Part shown: positions 6,627-8,854 of the stretch, one piece after another | How positions within the stretch are numbered: the first letter of the stretch is position 1 | How the letters are laid out: each line of letters opens with the position of its first letter | Assembly (NCBI GenBank): GCA_964450355.1 | Contig: CAYVDH010000150.1 | Span: forward strand, 1-8,854 | Length of the DNA: 8,854 bases | Source: CAYVDH01 sp964450355 | GTDB taxonomy: Bacteria > Bacteroidota > Bacteroidia > NS11-12g > UBA955 | Direction of reading: 5' to 3' | Notes under the pieces: generated by a model | The model's input: only the letters and a program-made list of their open reading frames with translations | Told to the model about the DNA's origin: nothing | Database searches by the model: none | Made by a program: the position numbers and the translations under genes

Positions 6627-7237
6627 TTCATTGACAATTTGTTGAAGTGATTTTTTTACCATTTCCCAGGTGGTGTTGTTTAAGCTAACAGGATCAACAC
6701 TAGCTTCTGCATCTTCAAAATAAATGAGTGCTTGCGGAATCGTTATTTGCAGTGTTTGCAATGGGTATTTTTGTTTGTGAAATTCTATTATTTCATTCAA
6801 AGAATATTTTTTAAGCAATTCATATAAATCAAAAAAGTCTTTTTTAGCGCCTCGTCCTAAAATGGCTTGAATTTTCATGGCAGCAATGTCTTTTTTATTC
6901 AAAACTCTAATGTTTTCATGAATTTCTGGTAAATGTAACAATTTAAAATTATAATGTATAAAATCTACTTTAACGTTTTTTATTGTACAAAAAATCCCTA
7001 TTTTAGAAGAACTGATTAATTTAAAATTACTTTCAAACTCATTCATCAATTTATTAATTATTAGATCATTATTAATTTCATCATTAGAAAACAAATCTAA
7101 ATCAATTGAAATCCGATGACCAAAATATAGAGATAATGCTGTTCCCCAATCAAATTAAAAGTTGAAAGCTCTTCAAAAGACATTAGTTTTATTAGTAAGG
7201 AAAAAGTTCCGGGTTCAACTGTCTGCTTTTGTAACAT
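6615..7237 (-). pseudogene. AbiEii/AbiGii-type nucleotidyltransferase toxin, frameshifted
   Basis: With one base restored this encodes a 207-residue nucleotidyltransferase of the AbiEii/AbiGii toxin family, the usual length. It begins MLQKQTVEPGTFSLLIKLMS at 7237. The run CCCC at 7144-7147 (GGGG on the coding strand) is one base short: the frame reads FNLIG and hits a stop at 7099-7097, while the next frame continues directly with TALSLYFGHRISIDLDLF and runs to 6615. The missing base should complete the GG[S/T] motif; the DxD pair (D46, D48), VDF (D92) and the C-terminal MKIQAILGRGAKKDFFDLYEL block are intact. Members transfer nucleotides to cellular targets such as tRNA and act with an upstream antitoxin. 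The start overlaps the antitoxin gene by 46 bases, suggesting coupled translation. Without the shift only a dead 46-residue peptide, or a fragment lacking the motif, can be made. A sequencing error remains possible. Confidence 0.8.
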
Positions 7238-7494
7238 TTAAATTCAAAAATTGGTTTTTCAATAATTGCACTTGCCAAATACAATGTTTTTAACATTAAA
7301 AATTTGGCATTTAAAAGTGCTTCTTTAATTTTCTCATCACCATAATATTTTCTGCAATGTCGAATATCAGGCACATCACCTCTTTCAAAAACTCTGACTA
7401 TCACCCAGTTGGCATTGGTTTCGTAATCTATTTTTTCAAAATCAACATCCCAAAATATTTGTTTGTCAAATTCGGGTTTTGTTTGGTTAGCCAT
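7192..7494 (-). CDS. DUF6922-like protein, probable antitoxin of the AbiEii-type toxin
   Basis: This 100-residue protein has the short motifs of DUF6922 proteins common in Bacteroidota: FWDVDFEKIDYE near the N-terminus (14-25), VIVRVFERGD (31-40), a KYYGDEKIKEAL segment (49-60), and FEFKCYKSRQLNPELFPY at the end (83-100). Such genes typically sit directly before AbiEii-type nucleotidyltransferases, as here, where the toxin start at 7237 lies inside the 3' end of this gene. Its role as antitoxin is inferred from that arrangement; I know of no direct biochemical proof for this subfamily. The gene is intact. It starts with ATG four bases after an exact -7 element, so the mRNA is probably leaderless. 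Confidence 0.65.
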   Translation of the reverse strand: MANQTKPEFDKQIFWDVDFEKIDYETNANWVIVRVFERGDVPDIRHCRKYYGDEKIKEALLNAKFLMLKTLYLASAIIEKPIFEFKCYKSRQLNPELFPY

Positions 7495-7498
7495 TATG

Positions 7499-7506
7499 CA
7501 AAATTA
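7499..7506 (-). promoter_or_regulatory. Promoter -7 element of the toxin-antitoxin pair
   Basis: TAATTTTG on the minus strand matches TAnnTTTG and ends four bases before the ATG of the DUF6922-like gene. The -33 region lacks a clear TTG. Initiation would fall at or next to the start codon. Confidence 0.4.
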
Positions 7507-7605
7507 ATGCTTTTTAGAGTATTTAAAACTATAAATTTATTTGTATTTAATAGCTTCCTAATTAAAAAATACAAAGGGAAGTTTTTATCCTCAGAGTTAC
7601 CTTTG

Positions 7606-7767
7606 ATGTTGTCAATAAAAACAAACACCTTTCTTACGATATATTTCACACTTTTTAGTCAGATTGCATCAAAACTTGATAAAAATAGTTTTAAAAATCT
7701 TGTTCAACAATATGAATCAGATAAATCCAACAAAGGATTTAATAGTTGGACGCATCTAAAATCATAA
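7606..7767 (+). pseudogene. IS4-family transposase remnant (N-terminal DUF4372-like piece)
   Basis: The translated piece contains TLFSQIASKLDKNSFKNLVQ followed by QYESDKSNKGFNSWTHL. It resembles the N-terminal DUF4372 domain of IS4-like transposases (pattern FSQ...F..LV..Y..DK..KGF.SW.HL). It stops right after HLKS, where an intact transposase would continue for some 300 residues into the DDE domain, which is absent. No terminal inverted repeats or target duplication are visible. The open frame begins further upstream at 7357, but that part runs antisense through the DUF6922-like gene. The first recognisable position is about 7650; ATG 7606 is only the nearest Met. It is probably a dead scar between the toxin-antitoxin pair and the CRISPR region. 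Confidence 0.5.
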
Positions 7768-7827
7768 TTAAATTCAGGAATAAAAGATTTGGAATGAAAA
7801 TATGTTTTTTTTAAAAGTTTTTTATCT

Positions 7828-7835
7828 TATTTTTG
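7828..7835 (+). promoter_or_regulatory. Promoter -7 element of the candidate tracrRNA
   Basis: TATTTTTG matches TAnnTTTG. Initiation 4-7 bases downstream would begin the transcript at about 7839-7842, directly before the first hairpin. No TTG -33 element is found at 17-23 bases; the region is T-rich. Confidence 0.4.
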
Positions 7836-7840
7836 TAATG

Positions 7841-7905
7841 TCGGAAGGGGATACTAAAGTATTGCTCCTCCAACAACTAATAAGGCTTCTTTTAAGGAGC
7901 TTTTT
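7841..7905 (+). ncRNA. Candidate tracrRNA of the adjacent CRISPR system
   Basis: Bases 7847-7878 pair with the 5' part of the CRISPR repeat. GGGGATAC and AAA (7847-7858, one mismatch between them) pair with repeat bases 18-29 (three G-U wobbles). GC (7864-7865) pairs with repeat 11-12, and ACAAC (7874-7878) with repeat 1-5, with an internal loop between. The anti-repeat runs straight into TAATAAGG, which resembles the ACAATAAGG that follows the anti-repeat in the Neisseria II-C tracrRNA. A hairpin with five T follows. The same bases also fold on themselves: GGA/TCC, GGGG/CTCC and ATAC/GTAT (7843-7871) form an 11-bp stem with small bulges. The promoter and strand agree with the array. It could instead be an unrelated two-hairpin small RNA; no reading frame is present. 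Sequence from 7906 to 8041 is AT-rich with no recognised feature. Confidence 0.45.
7882..7905 (+). terminator. Hairpin with T tract at the end of the candidate tracrRNA
   Basis: AAGGCTTC (7882-7889) pairs with GGAGCTTT (7896-7903) over 8 bp, including two G-U pairs, around loop TTTTAA. Five T (7901-7905) overlap and extend the 3' arm. It may serve as terminator, or as the nexus-like hairpin of a longer tracrRNA. Confidence 0.45.
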
Positions 7906-8041
7906 AGCTTTATCAACTTTCGTACTTTAAAAACAGTAGTATGGGTTTTAATTATAATTTTCGAATCGGCAAAACTTTAAATAATTAAGTGGTTCATTAG
8001 TTTTCTTTTTTATTGTTATTTTAATTTTTTTAATGGCATCA

Positions 8042-8087
8042 ATGCTACTTCGTGGTCGTTTCGTATCTTTGAAATATAAATTACAAT
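8042..8087 (+). repeat. Degenerate first CRISPR repeat
   Basis: Bases 15-46 match the other repeats perfectly, while 9 of the first 14 bases differ and the TTG -33 element is lost. The TATCTTTG element (8064-8071) is retained. This marks the old, leader-distal end of the array. Confidence 0.85.
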
Positions 8088-8118
8088 ATAAAACAGAATA
8101 ATACTTGTTAATATCTTG

Positions 8119-8147
8119 TTGTGATTTGCTTTCGTTTCGTATCTTTG
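8119..8147 (+). promoter_or_regulatory. Promoter embedded in the CRISPR repeat (shown for repeat 2; present in repeats 2-11)
   Basis: Within each full repeat, TTG (repeat bases 2-4) is followed after 18 bases by TATCTTTG (bases 23-30), an exact TAnnTTTG -7 element. Transcription would start in the last third of the repeat and run through the next spacer into the following repeat, giving spacer-then-repeat precursors as needed for type II crRNAs. Confidence 0.6.
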
Positions 8148-8854
8148 AAATATAAATTACAATGGTTTACTTTGAAGGGTATAATTTAGGTAGGTTGTGA
8201 TTTGCTTTCGTTTCGTATCTTTGAAATATAAATTACAATATAGGCTGCTCCAATTTCTAACCATGTTTTGTTGTGATTTGCTTTCGTTTCGTATCTTTGA
8301 AATATAAATTACAATTGCATAATACAATACCAAAATGAAAGACAGTTGTGATTTGCTTTCGTTTCGTATCTTTGAAATATAAATTACAATACTTGACAGA
8401 TGGTACCAGTGTAACCAACAGTTGTGATTTGCTTTCGTTTCGTATCTTTGAAATATAAATTACAATAATGGCTTTAAAATTACTATTGCTGCAAATGTTG
8501 TGATTTGCTTTCGTTTCGTATCTTTGAAATATAAATTACAATCAAAGAGCTTGACAACAATAGTTCAGTAGCGTTGTGATTTGCTTTCGTTTCGTATCTT
8601 TGAAATATAAATTACAATACTCTGAAAAAATTGATTGCCCTATTATAGTTGTGATTTGCTTTCGTTTCGTATCTTTGAAATATAAATTACAATTAATCAA
8701 ATAAATGAGTTCAATACTTACATGTTGTGATTTGCTTTCGTTTCGTATCTTTGAAATATAAATTACAATTGAATATATCATACCATTGATGCCAAAGTAG
8801 TTGTGATTTGCTTTCGTTTCGTATCTTTGAAATATAAATTACAATCAAAAAGAC

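Larger units (their letters stand above)
8042..8854 (+). CRISPR. CRISPR array, type II-C-like, truncated by the window edge
   Basis: Eleven repeats of 46 bp start at 8042 (degenerate), 8118, 8194, 8270, 8345, 8421, 8497, 8573, 8648, 8724 and 8800. Ten complete spacers of 29-30 bp are all different, and nine bases of an eleventh precede the edge. Repeats 2-11 are identical. The repeat begins GTTGTGATTTGCTTTC and ends AAATTACAAT; its first and last 10 bases can pair, with two G-U pairs. Long repeats of 46-48 bp with 30-bp spacers, the GTTGT start and TACAAT end are typical of Bacteroidota type II-C (Cas9) systems. Type V and VI repeats are about 36 bp. The strand given is inferred from promoters in the repeats. 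No cas gene is in the window, so the subtype rests on repeat form alone. Confidence 0.95.

Noticed and set aside
7357..7605. Upstream part of the plus-strand frame that contains the transposase remnant
   Set aside because: It is antisense to the DUF6922-like gene and then AT-rich without transposase similarity.
7907..7930. Alternative anti-repeat on the minus strand (AAAGTACGAAAG resembles part of the reversed repeat)
   Set aside because: The similarity covers only about 11 bases with a gap, does not reach the repeat 5' end, and no TAnnTTTG promoter precedes it on that strand.
8542..8781. 79-codon open frame on the minus strand across the CRISPR array
   Set aside because: It is made of repeat and spacer sequence; the peptide repeats with the array period and is a shadow of the repeats.
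8042..8854. Type V or VI-B assignment of the array
   Set aside because: Those systems have repeats of about 36 bp; the 46-bp repeat with an internal promoter and 30-bp spacers fits II-C better.

Overview
The window looks like a piece of a low-GC Bacteroidota chromosome (Flavobacteriia-like or a relative). Several start regions carry the lineage-specific -7 promoter element TAnnTTTG, most starts lack a clear Shine-Dalgarno sequence, and the proteins (IcmF-type mutase, outer-membrane beta-barrel, tricorn-type S41 protease, DUF6922/AbiEii pair) fit that phylum. No 16S or tRNA gene is present, so finer placement is not possible.

Left part (1-4104), metabolic: the 3' end of an outer-membrane beta-barrel gene, then a coenzyme-B12 acyl-CoA mutase of the IcmF family. 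IcmF is usually one chain of about 1,100 residues (B12 domain, G-protein chaperone, mutase). Here two in-frame stop codons in the linker divide it into a 478-residue B12/GTPase protein and a 652-residue mutase protein, 12 bases apart in the same frame. Residues at the substrate positions (Phe113, Gln301 of the second protein) point to isobutyryl-CoA/butyryl-CoA rather than methylmalonyl-CoA.

Middle part (4105-6376): a DUF1569/DinB-like protein and an unrecognised single-pass membrane protein, both on the minus strand, and a divergent secreted S41 peptidase on the plus strand. The two divergent genes have -7 elements only 6-7 bases before their ATG, so their mRNAs are probably leaderless.

Right part (6377-8854), accessory and defence: a candidate 65-nt minus-strand small RNA with a complete promoter and terminator; a DUF6922 antitoxin-like gene overlapping an AbiEii-type nucleotidyltransferase toxin gene that carries a one-base deletion in its GG[S/T] motif; an IS4-like transposase remnant; a candidate two-hairpin RNA that pairs with the CRISPR repeat and is proposed as the tracrRNA; and a type II-C-like CRISPR array (46-bp repeats, 29-30-bp spacers) running off the right edge. 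Each repeat carries a Bacteroidota promoter, and the first repeat has lost its 5' part but kept the -7 element. Together this indicates plus-strand transcription from promoters inside the repeats. No cas gene lies in the window; they should be beyond the right edge or elsewhere.
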